Shown piece after piece: positions 56,019 through 64,000 of a stretch of 64,000 nt of DNA. Under the pieces are notes generated by a model. That model made no database searches, was not told where the DNA came from, and saw only the letters and a list, made by a program, of their open reading frames with translations. Source of the stretch: Flavobacterium sp. 90. Lineage in GTDB: Bacteria > Bacteroidota > Bacteroidia > Flavobacteriales > Flavobacteriaceae. Made by a program: the position numbers and the translations under genes. The stretch lies in contig NZ_SMGE01000001.1 in NCBI RefSeq assembly GCF_004339525.1, positions 4,960,001-5,024,000 of the forward strand. Reading direction: 5' to 3'. Positions within the stretch are counted from its first letter, which is position 1; each line of letters opens with the position of its first letter.

Positions 56019-58433
56019 ATGACAAGACCAAAACCCCCAATTTCTTTTTTTATAAAATATTCACTCAAAAAAATACAAAGCATTCAGTGTAGTTCTACAT
56101 TATTATTGATGCTTTTTTTATTTGCTAATGTTGGATTTATTCAGGCGCAAACAGCAACTACAGGACAAATTTCTGGAACTGTTATCACAAATGATGGTAA
56201 TGCAAGTCAGGGAGTTGTGGTAAAATTGATCGAAATAAATAAAAGTGCCGTAACGAATTCAGCGGGTAAATATGATTTTAAAAAATTGCCTTTCGGGAAA
56301 TATACTTTAGAAGTTACGATGGCAGGATACGCTTCTTCTACTGAAACTGCTGAGATTACAGAACAAGCTCCAACTGCGGATATTGACATAAGAGTAAACT
56401 CGTCTGTAGAGAATCTTGATGATGTCGTAATTCGTACAGGAGGAAATCGTTTTGCAAAAAAAGAAAGTTTTGATGTAGCAAAAATGCCTTTAAAAAACAT
56501 TGAAAATTCACAGGTTTATATTGTAGTAAGCAAGGAATTAATGAAAGAGCAGGTTATTACAGATTATAATAGTGCTTTTAAAAACGTTCCCGGAGCTGGT
56601 ATTGCCGAAGTAAGAAATCAAGGCCGAACAACTTCTATTTCAAGAGGTTTTCCTACGCCACAAGTAGTTAGAAATGGTGTTGGTAGTTTTACTTATACAA
56701 CTATTGATCCTTCAAATTTAGAGCGTATTGAGGTTATCAAAGGACCATCTGCAACACTTTTTGGAAGTACATTATCATCATTTGGAGGATTGTTTAATCG
56801 TGTTACCAAAAAGCCTTTTGATTCCTTCAAAGGTGAAATTTCATACTCAGCAGCAAGTTGGGATTTGAATCGTTTTACGGCTGATATTAATACGCCAATT
56901 AACGCAGATAAAACGGCTTTATTGAGAATCAACACGGCTTTTCATAGCGAAAGAAGTTTTCAGGACGCAGGATTCAACAAAAACTTTTCTATTGCTCCAA
57001 GTTTCTCTTATGAAATCAATGAGCGATTAACGCTTTTAATCGACGCCGAATTTAGTTTATACAAAGCTACTTCGCCAACGAGATTGGCTCCTTTTGTGGT
57101 AAAAGGAACAGAAAGCAGTATTGAAGCGCTTAATATTCCTTATAAATTATCTTTTGCCAATAATACCATTAATTACACGAGTCAGCAATACAATGTTTTT
57201 GCTCAGTTAAAATATAAAATCTCTGACGAATGGACGTCTCAAACGATCTTATCAAGAACCAGATCTTCATCTGACGGTTATACGGTAGCATTGCAAATGA
57301 TGTCACCAACGACATTAAGACAACAAGTTACGTATCAGGAATCTCCGTTTTATGGAACTGATATTCAGCAAAATTTTATTGGTAAATTTAATATCGGAAA
57401 GCTGAAAAACAGAGTTGTAGCAGGAGTTGATTACTATAGTTTGCGTGCAACACGTAATGATGCAATCGTAAATATGCCGGCAATGGATTATAAAAAACCG
57501 GGCGATGCTTATAATAATTTTAATGTTGATAAAGTGGCGCCAATGTTTGCTACGGCTAAATTCAACAATTTTGTATCGAATGATGAAGTTACCTATAGCG
57601 CTTATGTTTCGGACGTTTTGAATGTAACCGACAGATTATTGGCAATGGGCGGAATTCGTATCGATAAATATGAAAACAAAGGAGTTTATTATCCAAGTAA
57701 AGATTCTATCGTAGGAAATTATAACCAAACGGCTTTATCTCCAAAATTTGGATTAGTGTACCAAATTATGAAAGAAAAAATTGCTGTTTTTGGTAATTAT
57801 ATGAATGGTTTTAGCAACGTTTCCGGTTCTGACTTTTCGGGTAATACTTTCAAGCCAAATCAGGCGAATCAGTGGGAGGGAGGATTTAAGTTTGACCTTA
57901 ATAAAATCTCAGCTACTTTAAGTTACTATGATATTCAGGTTACAAACATTACTCGTGACGATCCGGATCATGCAAATTTCTCGATTCAGGACGGAACTCA
58001 GGTCAGCAAAGGTTTTGAGGCTGAGTTAATCGCAAACCCAATTTCAGGATTAAATATCGTTGCCGGTTATACTTATAATGATAGTAAATATGAAAAAAGT
58101 AATGCCAGCGTTCAGGGTTTGCGACCTACAACGGCAGGATCGCCACGAACGGCAAATTTATGGGCAAGTTATAGAGTTACAACAGGTAGCGCGCAAGGTT
58201 TAGGAATTGGTTTTGGAGGTATTTACGGAAGCGAATATTACCAAACAAATACCACAACATTCAAGTTTGCTATTCCGTCATATACGGTATTAGACGCATC
58301 ACTTTTCTATGATCAGCCAAAATACAGATTGGGTCTTAAAGTAGATAATATAACGAATGAAAAATATTGGTCTTACAGACTTGCAGCTCAAAATCCAACT
58401 CGTATAACAGCGAATGTTACGTTTAAATTCTAA
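56019..58433 (+). CDS. TonB-dependent siderophore-type receptor
   Basis: 804 aa. Long signal region (cleavage near FIQAQ, about residue 43), CarboxypepD-regulatory-like domain (about 48-128: GQISGTVITNDGNASQGVVVKL, YDFKKLPFGKYTLEV), plug (about 150-270: DYNSAFKNVPGAG, VRNGVGSFTYTTIDPSNLERIEVIKGPSATLFGS), barrel ending PTRITANVTFKF. The R-I-E-V-I-K-G-P-x-x-x-L-F-G-S motif is typical of siderophore receptors (FhuA/FecA-like). Ligand unknown; no siderophore synthesis genes nearby. Flanked by terminators, so probably its own unit. Confidence 0.9.
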   Translation: MTRPKPPISFFIKYSLKKIQSIQCSSTLLLMLFLFANVGFIQAQTATTGQISGTVITNDGNASQGVVVKLIEINKSAVTNSAGKYDFKKLPFGKYTLEVTMAGYASSTETAEITEQAPTADIDIRVNSSVENLDDVVIRTGGNRFAKKESFDVAKMPLKNIENSQVYIVVSKELMKEQVITDYNSAFKNVPGAGIAEVRNQGRTTSISRGFPTPQVVRNGVGSFTYTTIDPSNLERIEVIKGPSATLFGSTLSSFGGLFNRVTKKPFDSFKGEISYSAASWDLNRFTADINTPINADKTALLRINTAFHSERSFQDAGFNKNFSIAPSFSYEINERLTLLIDAEFSLYKATSPTRLAPFVVKGTESSIEALNIPYKLSFANNTINYTSQQYNVFAQLKYKISDEWTSQTILSRTRSSSDGYTVALQMMSPTTLRQQVTYQESPFYGTDIQQNFIGKFNIGKLKNRVVAGVDYYSLRATRNDAIVNMPAMDYKKPGDAYNNFNVDKVAPMFATAKFNNFVSNDEVTYSAYVSDVLNVTDRLLAMGGIRIDKYENKGVYYPSKDSIVGNYNQTALSPKFGLVYQIMKEKIAVFGNYMNGFSNVSGSDFSGNTFKPNQANQWEGGFKFDLNKISATLSYYDIQVTNITRDDPDHANFSIQDGTQVSKGFEAELIANPISGLNIVAGYTYNDSKYEKSNASVQGLRPTTAGSPRTANLWASYRVTTGSAQGLGIGFGGIYGSEYYQTNTTTFKFAIPSYTVLDASLFYDQPKYRLGLKVDNITNEKYWSYRLAAQNPTRITANVTFKF

Positions 58434-58499
58434 GATTATTTGGCTAAGCCAAAAAAAATCTGCGAAGTAATTATTATCACAATCTATTATCACTATACG

Positions 58500-58530
58500 T
58501 ATCCCAAGGTTGAAACCTTGGGCTATGGTT
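58500..58530. other. Small hairpin after TonB receptor gene
   Basis: cccaaggttgaaaccttggg folds into an 8-9 bp stem. It precedes the stronger terminator at 58543. Confidence 0.5.
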
Positions 58531-58542
58531 GAAATTTGAATA

Positions 58543-58591
58543 GAATTAGAAAAGGGCATTTCATTTGTAATGAAATGCCCTTTTCTAATTC
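58543..58591. terminator. Bidirectional terminator between convergent genes
   Basis: Perfect 23-bp arms around a 3-base loop; the core is aaaagggcatttcatt / aatgaaatgccctttt. It sits between the plus-strand receptor gene and the minus-strand cytidylyltransferase-like gene and can serve both. Confidence 0.88.
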
Positions 58592-58624
58592 TTACTTCTT
58601 ACTTCTGAATTCTTGCATCCGCTT

Positions 58625-59308
58625 TTAAACACCACTATGAAAAATAGCAGGGAATTTATCCTGATTTGCAAAAATCAGTTTCACTAATTCATAATTACTA
58701 TCTGAATCCAATAGGGTATTCTCAATTTCTCTTACGTCAGAAAGCATAGCTACTGGCCCAATTTTTTTTCTATATTTTTTGAAATTAGAACGACTAAATC
58801 CGTGAAGAATTCCGTTTTCAATTATTGTAAATGGGAAGTCATCTTTTATTTCCCTTTTATCTAAATCATAATTCCTCAACTCGTAACGCTGTATGCTAAA
58901 AACCGAATCGTGATATTCTCCGGGAATTATAAAATCTGTATATAGTTTAATGAAACTCTCTATCGTAAACTGTGTAAGTAATGGATTAAAGCTTTGAATT
59001 TCAATAAAATGTTCTCCACCAATTTTGTCAAGAGTATAAGCTGTAATCAAATCAGATTTTATGTCTTCGCCAATTAAGGATTGTGGTCGGTCGAATATTC
59101 TTAATTTTCCATTCCATTTGCAATATTCTTTTACTTCTTCTGAATCTGTATTGATCACAATACTTTCAAATGCATCAATTTTCAGTAATTTTTCAATCAT
59201 ATATTGATAAACAGGTTTTCCATTGAATTCAAGGAAATTTCTATTAGGTAAATAGTATGAAAATTCTTTTTGGATTGGTAAAAGTGCGGTAAAAATTGGA
59301 TGGCTCAT
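58625..59308 (-). CDS. Cytidylyltransferase-like protein (CMP-sialic acid/KDO synthetase fold), atypical
   Basis: 227 aa. Pattern of the CTP-transferase family: NGKPVYQYMIEKLLKIDAFE (29-48), SIVINTDSEEVKEYCK (49-64), IEIQSFNPLLTQFTIESFI in place of the usual 'LQPTSP.R....I', and LLDSDSNYELVKLI near the C-terminus. The nucleotide-binding loop (normally PARGGSK.iP.KN) reads LLPIQKEFSYYLPNRN, lacking the Gly-Ser-Lys. It may bind a different nucleotide or be inactive. No sugar-acid synthase is adjacent. Confidence 0.7.
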   Translation of the reverse strand: MSHPIFTALLPIQKEFSYYLPNRNFLEFNGKPVYQYMIEKLLKIDAFESIVINTDSEEVKEYCKWNGKLRIFDRPQSLIGEDIKSDLITAYTLDKIGGEHFIEIQSFNPLLTQFTIESFIKLYTDFIIPGEYHDSVFSIQRYELRNYDLDKREIKDDFPFTIIENGILHGFSRSNFKKYRKKIGPVAMLSDVREIENTLLDSDSNYELVKLIFANQDKFPAIFHSGV

Positions 59309-59412
59309 AGGATCTTTATAAGAGAATTAAAAATGACGATCATTTTATTGAGCTAATGTAGAAAGATAGAATGAACTGGTTTTAGGTAGAAATACTTGAT
59401 TTAAATAGTTTT

Positions 59413-59493
59413 ACCATATAAGTTATATAACGAAATATAAGTTGCATTGTAAATATGCGCAAAGCTTAAAAGAACTTATATAACTTATATGGT
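59413..59493. repeat. 18-bp perfect inverted repeat with 45-base loop
   Basis: accatataagttatataa (59413-59430) and its exact complement (59476-59493). It lies 3' of the CBM6-like gene and 5' of the cytidylyltransferase-like gene, both on the minus strand. Function unknown; regulator binding or mRNA stem are possible. Confidence 0.75.
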
Positions 59494-59504
59494 GAAATAA
59501 TATA

Positions 59505-60155
59505 TTAATTGGGCGTAAAAGTCAGGTAATCTAGATTCATATTTCCGTTTTCGACAATATTTAATGTCAATAATTGCGTGCCTTTTTCGAGTTTAATAGT
59601 TCCAATATTTTCAGAACTGTTCCAATGATGCCATTGTCGCCATGCTACAGGATCTTTGTCGTCATGCGTTGATTCAATTTTCATATTTCCTGTCGCATCT
59701 TTTCCGTTTACGGAAATCGAAATTGCGCCGTCGCCGTTTGCAGTATACAAAACACCAATTTTGTACGTTCCGGATTTCTTAACCTGAACCGTATAATTTA
59801 TCCATTCTGTAGGTTGCGTCCAGCCCACATAAAGCTGTTTCATCTTGATCGGAACTTTAGTATAAGGCGTATCATCAATATTATCGGTTTTGGTATACGA
59901 AATATCGACCGCTTCTTTTATTCTGAATTCATTCAAAGGATTTCCGTTAACGGGATTCAGTTTCCCGCTGCCATTATTGACTTCATCAGTATCGTGATAC
60001 GCAATGCCTTCGCCACCAAGATCATAAAATTCGCATTCTATTTTTCCTGGAATCTGCTGTAATTTCATTGGTTTTGACTTTTCAGCCGATGTTTGGGCTA
60101 TTGCCGATGTACCAATCAAAACGAAAATATTCAGGATTATTAATGCTCTTTTCAT
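59505..60155 (-). CDS. Secreted CBM6-like carbohydrate-binding protein
   Basis: 216 aa from the ATG at 60153-60155, which begins MKRALIILNIFVLIG, a clear signal peptide cleaved near AIAQ; an earlier in-frame ATG would add a basic stretch before it. The mature part is one CBM6-type jelly roll: IECEFYDLGGEGIAYHD, WTQPTEWINYTVQVKKSGTYKIGVLY, GKDATGNMKI, GTQLLTLNIVENGNMNLDYLTF. No catalytic domain. It follows the GH30 gene and may help bind its polysaccharide. Confidence 0.82.
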   Translation of the reverse strand: MKRALIILNIFVLIGTSAIAQTSAEKSKPMKLQQIPGKIECEFYDLGGEGIAYHDTDEVNNGSGKLNPVNGNPLNEFRIKEAVDISYTKTDNIDDTPYTKVPIKMKQLYVGWTQPTEWINYTVQVKKSGTYKIGVLYTANGDGAISISVNGKDATGNMKIESTHDDKDPVAWRQWHHWNSSENIGTIKLEKGTQLLTLNIVENGNMNLDYLTFTPN

Positions 60156-60210
60156 AATTATTCTTTTTTTTGGATGATTACAACGTTTAGATTTAGATAT
60201 ACAAAGAGTT

Positions 60211-60413
60211 AGATGCACTGCTGTGCATCTCTACGTTAAAATCTTTGACTTCTTTCTTTGTTTTAGCGTTGTTAGACCCGACAGGTTTTAAAAACCTGTC
60301 GGGTTTATATTGAACACAAACAAGGCGCACGGTTTTGCATATCGACGTTAAAACCTTGTAATCACATTCTATATTAACACCGAATATTCGTAGAGGCGCA
60401 CAGCAGTGCGTCT
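60211..60413. repeat. Two 'gcactgctgtgc' palindromic elements in GH30-CBM6 gap
   Basis: agatgcactgctgtgcatct at 60211-60230 and aggcgcacagcagtgcgtct at about 60393-60412. A third copy (agacgcactgctgtgcgcct) is at about 63919. Short dispersed intergenic palindromes; the gap holds no gene. Confidence 0.75.
60276..60304 (-). terminator. Hairpin terminator after GH30 gene
   Basis: acccgacaggttt (60276-60288) / aaacctgtcgggt (60292-60304), 13-bp stem, GC-rich, T-bearing flanks on both sides. Located downstream of the minus-strand GH30 gene. Confidence 0.75.
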
Positions 60414-60466
60414 TCGCATAGATTAGACATAAACCGGAAAATCTATGTTTCTATGTGTTAGAAAAT

Positions 60467-61927
60467 TTATTGTATTTCTAAAGTAGCAATCGAATGTGCC
60501 AAACTGGTTATTTTTGAAGCTTTTCCTTTTATCCAAAGAAAATAATCGACGTTATCATCAGATTGATTCATCACAACGACTTCAAGATTATTATCCTGAT
60601 TTACAAATGCTGTAGACAAAAGTTTATTACTGCTGGAATTGCAAGCGACACGTTTTGCGCCCGGATGAATGAATTTAGAAAAATGACCTAAATAATAATA
60701 TCCGTTTGTATAAATCAATTTTCCAGTTGTAAGATCAGCGTGAATAGGCGACATACAAAAGTTCTGAACGTGGTTTGGTCCGCCTTTTTCGTCCAATAGA
60801 ATATTCCAGTCCGTCCAGGCAACCGTTCCAATATTGAAATCGTTAATCATCGACATACCATATTTTTCGCCATAAGTCCAATCCGTCAATAATTTTTGGT
60901 CAAAATCAGCCGCACAACCTTCTGTTAAGATAAGCGGTTTATCCGGAAAAGCTTCTGCTACACGACGCTCCGCTTCAAAGTTCATTCCGTTTTTATGCCA
61001 GTCTTCGTACCAGTGATATCCAATTCCCCAAACATATTTTGCTGCCTCTTTATCTTCCAAAACCGTACTGACACGTTGATACATTAAATCACGATTATGA
61101 TCCCACATGATTAATTTCTTTTGAGACAAACCCGCTTTTTGCATTGTTGGTCCAAGAAAATTTTTGATAAAATCTCGTTCCTCTTGCGCGGTAAAAATGC
61201 AAGATTCCCATTTTTGCACTGCCATAGGTTCGTTTTGTACCGTATAACCCCATATAGGAATTCCTTCTTTTTCGTATTCCTTTATAAACTTCACAAAAAA
61301 GTTAGCCCAACTTTGGTTGTATTCCGGTTTCAAAGCGCCGCCTTGCAAAACATTATTATTGGTTTTCATCCACGCAGGCGGACTCCACGGCGAAGCATAT
61401 AAAGTTAATTTTCCACCCGCTTTTGCAATAGCTTCTTTAATTAACGGAATTCTGTATTTTCTGTCATGGCTAATATCAAAGGTTTTTAGATCCTTGTCAC
61501 CTTCGGAAATATAACTGTAAATATCACTTGAGAAATCGCAGCTTTGCATATTTGTTCGAGCCAAAGTATAACCAATTCCTTTTTCTTTATCGTAATAAGC
61601 CGTCAGGATTTCTTGTTGTTGCTCTTTCGAAAGTTTGTAGAAAACTTCCGCGGAAGCGTCAGTAATAGCGCCACCAATTCCCAACATAGTTTGATAAGTC
61701 TTTGAAGGATCTACAAATACCGAAAATTCTTTTTCTATAGGTTGTGGTTTGTCAACAAACGATAAAGTTTCGGTTTTTGTTAGTTTTTTATCCGTGTTTT
61801 TAGCTGTTACATAAACCGTAACGCTTTTATAATCGGTTTTTGGAAGACTTTTTTGAGCGGCGAGATTATTAGTCAAAAATCCCGATAACATGATGGTCAG
61901 GCATGTTGTAAAATGATATTTTTTCAT
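60467..61927 (-). CDS. GH30-family glycosidase, secreted
   Basis: 486 aa. Signal peptide ends near LAAQ (24). TIM barrel with GH30 motifs: MLGIGGAITDASAEVF (81-96), LARTNMQSCDFS (122-133), LYASPWSPPAWMKTN (176-190), VQNEPMAVQKWESC with acid/base Glu233, LILTEGCA with nucleophile Glu336, then WTDWNILLDEKGGPNHV and a short beta C-domain. Substrates of this family include beta-1,6-glucan and glucosylceramide-like beta-glucosides; exact specificity is not readable here. The CBM6-like gene follows. Confidence 0.92.
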   Translation of the reverse strand: MKKYHFTTCLTIMLSGFLTNNLAAQKSLPKTDYKSVTVYVTAKNTDKKLTKTETLSFVDKPQPIEKEFSVFVDPSKTYQTMLGIGGAITDASAEVFYKLSKEQQQEILTAYYDKEKGIGYTLARTNMQSCDFSSDIYSYISEGDKDLKTFDISHDRKYRIPLIKEAIAKAGGKLTLYASPWSPPAWMKTNNNVLQGGALKPEYNQSWANFFVKFIKEYEKEGIPIWGYTVQNEPMAVQKWESCIFTAQEERDFIKNFLGPTMQKAGLSQKKLIMWDHNRDLMYQRVSTVLEDKEAAKYVWGIGYHWYEDWHKNGMNFEAERRVAEAFPDKPLILTEGCAADFDQKLLTDWTYGEKYGMSMINDFNIGTVAWTDWNILLDEKGGPNHVQNFCMSPIHADLTTGKLIYTNGYYYLGHFSKFIHPGAKRVACNSSSNKLLSTAFVNQDNNLEVVVMNQSDDNVDYFLWIKGKASKITSLAHSIATLEIQ

Positions 61928-62100
61928 AAATATGGTTTAGATAGTTAGTATTTGTTTGTTATAAACAGCCCACAGATTTTACGGATTAAGCGGATTGACG
62001 CTGATTTTTTTAATCTGTGCGTCCAATATAATTTGCGGGAATTTGTGTAATTCGTGGCAAACTTTTTATTTTGGAATTAGTCACGAATAGTCATAATAAT
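61928..62100. other. Intergenic region upstream of GH30 gene
   Basis: Holds a partial 'taattcgtggcaaac' element near 62050 and 'cccacagattttacggatta' near 61970, related to other dispersed repeats. No gene. Confidence 0.5.
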
Positions 62101-63096
62101 TTATATCAGAATTTGATTGATTGCTTTTAATTCCTCTGCAGAAAACGAAGTGTTTTTAAGACAACCTACAGAATCAATTACCTGTTCAGGTTTGCTCGCG
62201 CCAATAATAACCGATGAAATTCTTTTGTCTTTCATCACCCACGATAATGCCATTTGTGCCAATGTTTGTCCACGTTCTAATGCCATTTCGTGAAGCTTTT
62301 TAACCTTGGCAATATTCTCAGGCGTGATTGCATCTTCTTCGATTGCTCCGTTACCGCGATGTGCTGTGGCTCTTGAATTTTCCGGAATTCCGTTCAGATA
62401 TTTATTCGTCAAAAGACCTTGCGCAAGAGGAGAAAATGCGATTCCGCCAATACCGTTTAGTTCCAGAACATCTAGTAATCCATCTTCTACAGAACGCTCC
62501 AACATCGAATATTTAGGCTGATGAATCACGCAAGGAGTTCCTAATTGTTTCAGGATTGTAAAAGCCTTTTGCGTTTCGGCAGGACTATAACTCGAAATAC
62601 CTACATAAAGCGCTTTTCCCTGACGTACAATTAGATCTAACGCCGCCATAGTTTCTTCCATTGGCGTATTTGGATCTGGTCTGTGGTGATAAAAAATATC
62701 TACATAGTCTAAATCCATACGTTTAAGACTTTGGTCTAAGCTGGCAATTAAATGCTTTTTAGAACCAAAATCTCCATAAGGACCATCCCACATTGGCCAT
62801 CCGGCTTTTGTAGAAATCAAAAGTTCGTCGCGAAAAGGTTTAAAATCCTGTTTGAATATTTGTCCAAAAGTGGTCTCAGCAGATCCCGCCGGTGGACCAT
62901 AATTATTAGCAAGATCAAAATGTGTAATTCCGTTATCAAAAGCGGTGTGCAATATGTTTCTGGCGTTTTCGGTATTATCGATCGCGCCAAAGTTATGCCA
63001 CAAACCAAGAGAAAGCGCCGGAAGCATTAATCCGCTGCTGCCACAACGACGGTATTCCATTTTTTGATATCGGTTTGAATCTGGTAAATAAGTCAT
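62101..63096 (-). CDS. Aldo/keto reductase (YghZ/Gpr type)
   Basis: 331 aa. NADPH-dependent aldehyde reductase of the AKR14-like group: YRRCGSSGLMLPALSLGLWHNFG (15-37), ITHFDLANNYGPPAGSAE with Asp61 and Tyr66, LLISTKAGW with Lys97, YVDIFYHHRPDPNTPMEET, and C-terminal SSVIIGASKPEQVIDSVG cofactor loop. E. coli YghZ acts on methylglyoxal and L-glyceraldehyde 3-phosphate. Encoded 19 bp after the GlcG-like gene, so the two are probably co-transcribed. Confidence 0.93.
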   Translation of the reverse strand: MTYLPDSNRYQKMEYRRCGSSGLMLPALSLGLWHNFGAIDNTENARNILHTAFDNGITHFDLANNYGPPAGSAETTFGQIFKQDFKPFRDELLISTKAGWPMWDGPYGDFGSKKHLIASLDQSLKRMDLDYVDIFYHHRPDPNTPMEETMAALDLIVRQGKALYVGISSYSPAETQKAFTILKQLGTPCVIHQPKYSMLERSVEDGLLDVLELNGIGGIAFSPLAQGLLTNKYLNGIPENSRATAHRGNGAIEEDAITPENIAKVKKLHEMALERGQTLAQMALSWVMKDKRISSVIIGASKPEQVIDSVGCLKNTSFSAEELKAINQILI

Positions 63097-63115
63097 GTTT
63101 TTTTAATTATGATTG

Positions 63116-63556
63116 TTATATTTTTTTGAATGCTTTGGTTACAATTTCTAAATCCGTAACACCTCTAAAACCGCTAAAACCAATAGAAAGTTGTGTTCCG
63201 TCGCTTAATATTATAGGTTGTCCGCCTTGCCAGCCAATAAGATCCGGTGCTTCGATTCCGTTAGCGTTTTCGTCTACAATTTTATTAAAAACCAATCTTT
63301 CGTAATCTCCCGTTTTAACTCCGGTAAGCCAAACCTGACTTGCTTTTATCCAGGCAATTTTATACGATTGTCTTTTACGAGCTTTGTCATTTCCGTACAT
63401 TCGGCCATAAACCATACCTTCTTCGTCAATAATACAAATTGCAACGTTTCCGTTAGAAATTGCTTTGTCTTCTTCAACTTGCATATAAGAAGGAATTAGA
63501 TCGTCAATTGCTGATAATGCCAATGTAATTCGTAGATGGAGAACTTGATCTTTCAT
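63116..63556 (-). CDS. GlcG/HbpS-family (DUF336) protein
   Basis: 146 aa, soluble, no signal peptide. Family pattern: NVAICIIDEEGMVYGRMYGNDKARK (37-61), a helix with SYKIAWIKASQVW, and a Gly-rich C-terminal strand (GGQPIILSDGTQLSIGFSGF, about 110-129). These small PAS-like proteins include haem-binding HbpS and GlcG, whose role is often unclear. Likely first gene of a two-gene unit with the aldo/keto reductase. Confidence 0.75.
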   Translation of the reverse strand: MKDQVLHLRITLALSAIDDLIPSYMQVEEDKAISNGNVAICIIDEEGMVYGRMYGNDKARKRQSYKIAWIKASQVWLTGVKTGDYERLVFNKIVDENANGIEAPDLIGWQGGQPIILSDGTQLSIGFSGFRGVTDLEIVTKAFKKI

Positions 63557-64000
63557 TGATTATAAATTTATTGGGGTTTAATTTTCAAAGATCAAATATT
63601 AAATTGCCTAATTTCTTAAACTAGATCAAGAAATAATAAAATAATGCGAATTATGTGAAGATATGAAGATGTAAAAATGTAAAAATGTAAAAATGTAAAA
63701 ATGTGATTGAAATGTGCCTTTAGGCACTACATATTGGTAAAAAAACATTAATCGAAATAAATATAGCGTGCCGTAGGTACGCAACAAAACGTTAATCATG
63801 CGTACCTACGGCACGCCAACGAATTTCACGCCATTTTTTTTCTACCGATGATATGTGGTTATGGGCACATTTTAGAGCGTAATTTTTATACGTAATTTTT
63901 GTGTGTAATCTATACGGAGACGCACTGCTGTGCGCCTCTACGGAAATTCGTTGGCAATAAATCAATATTGTGTGCCTGCGGATATTCCTTGTCTATAAAT
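63557..64000. repeat. Terminal non-coding region: 8-bp tandem repeat and palindromic elements
   Basis: gtaaaaat repeated four times (63671-63702). A palindromic element with perfect 17-bp arms (63766-63782 and 63800-63816, gcgtgccgtaggtacgc) matches the 55650 element. A gcactgctgtgc palindrome lies near 63924. No coding sequence is supported up to the window end. Confidence 0.8.

Noticed and set aside
58625..61927. Sialic-acid utilisation or display locus
   Set aside because: A lone atypical cytidylyltransferase-like gene with no sialidase, lyase or synthase nearby.

Overview
The window is AT-rich bacterial DNA from a Bacteroidota member, most likely Flavobacterium or a close relative. This rests on SusC/SusD genes, a Bacteroidota-style contractile injection cluster, SPII lipoproteins with short Bacteroidota-type lipoboxes, and many dispersed palindromic intergenic repeats. 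No tRNA, rRNA, CRISPR array or transposase with intact ends was seen.

REGION 1 (1-34035, all minus strand, transcribed right to left) is an extracellular contractile injection system (eCIS, Afp/PVC/AlgoCIS type). In transcription order it encodes: a DUF4255/Pvc16 terminator (33466-34035), a partner protein (32636-33469), one sheath, two inner-tube proteins, a 56-residue DUF5908 protein, a LysM tube-spike adaptor, VgrG spike, PAAR tip, gp25, two large baseplate J-type proteins, a tape-measure protein, two helix-rich proteins, an unrecognised 307-aa protein, an AAA+ ATPase, an orphan 193-aa protein and a GH25 muramidase without signal peptide. Five cargo candidates follow. Four share a nearly identical DUF4157 head (HEAWHVVQQ) joined to different C-terminal domains: a Tiki/EreA/ChaN-like domain, a deaminase-like domain plus coiled coil, an unrecognised domain, and an M91-like domain cut by the window edge. 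The fifth keeps only the short N-terminal leader and carries an HNH-type nuclease next to two basic, NLS-like clusters. A LuxR-HTH regulator with a degenerate receiver (34457-35317) sits directly upstream.

REGION 2 (35717-37044) holds a META-domain lipoprotein and an Lrp/AsnC regulator, both on the minus strand.

REGION 3 (37234-55541, all plus strand) is the second notable locus. It encodes a DUF1338/HglS-type 2-oxoadipate dioxygenase/decarboxylase, an ALDH7-type aminoadipate-semialdehyde dehydrogenase, SusC, SusD, a GH63-type alpha-glucosidase, a GH42 beta-galactosidase, an APH-kinase/class-III PLP enzyme fusion, and a YdiJ-type FAD/Fe-S D-2-hydroxyglutarate dehydrogenase. Together these match uptake and stepwise breakdown of glucosyl-galactosyl-hydroxylysine, the glycosylated amino acid of collagen: remove Glc, remove Gal, phosphorylate hydroxylysine, eliminate to aminoadipate semialdehyde, oxidise, then 2-oxoadipate to D-2-hydroxyglutarate to 2-oxoglutarate. 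Only the aminoadipate transaminase is not seen. This reconstruction is inference from families and gene order.

REGION 4 (56019-64000) holds a TonB-dependent siderophore-type receptor, a cytidylyltransferase-like protein, a secreted CBM6-like protein, a GH30 glycosidase, an aldo/keto reductase and a GlcG/HbpS-family protein. Intergenic space throughout is rich in tandem and palindromic repeats, described individually.
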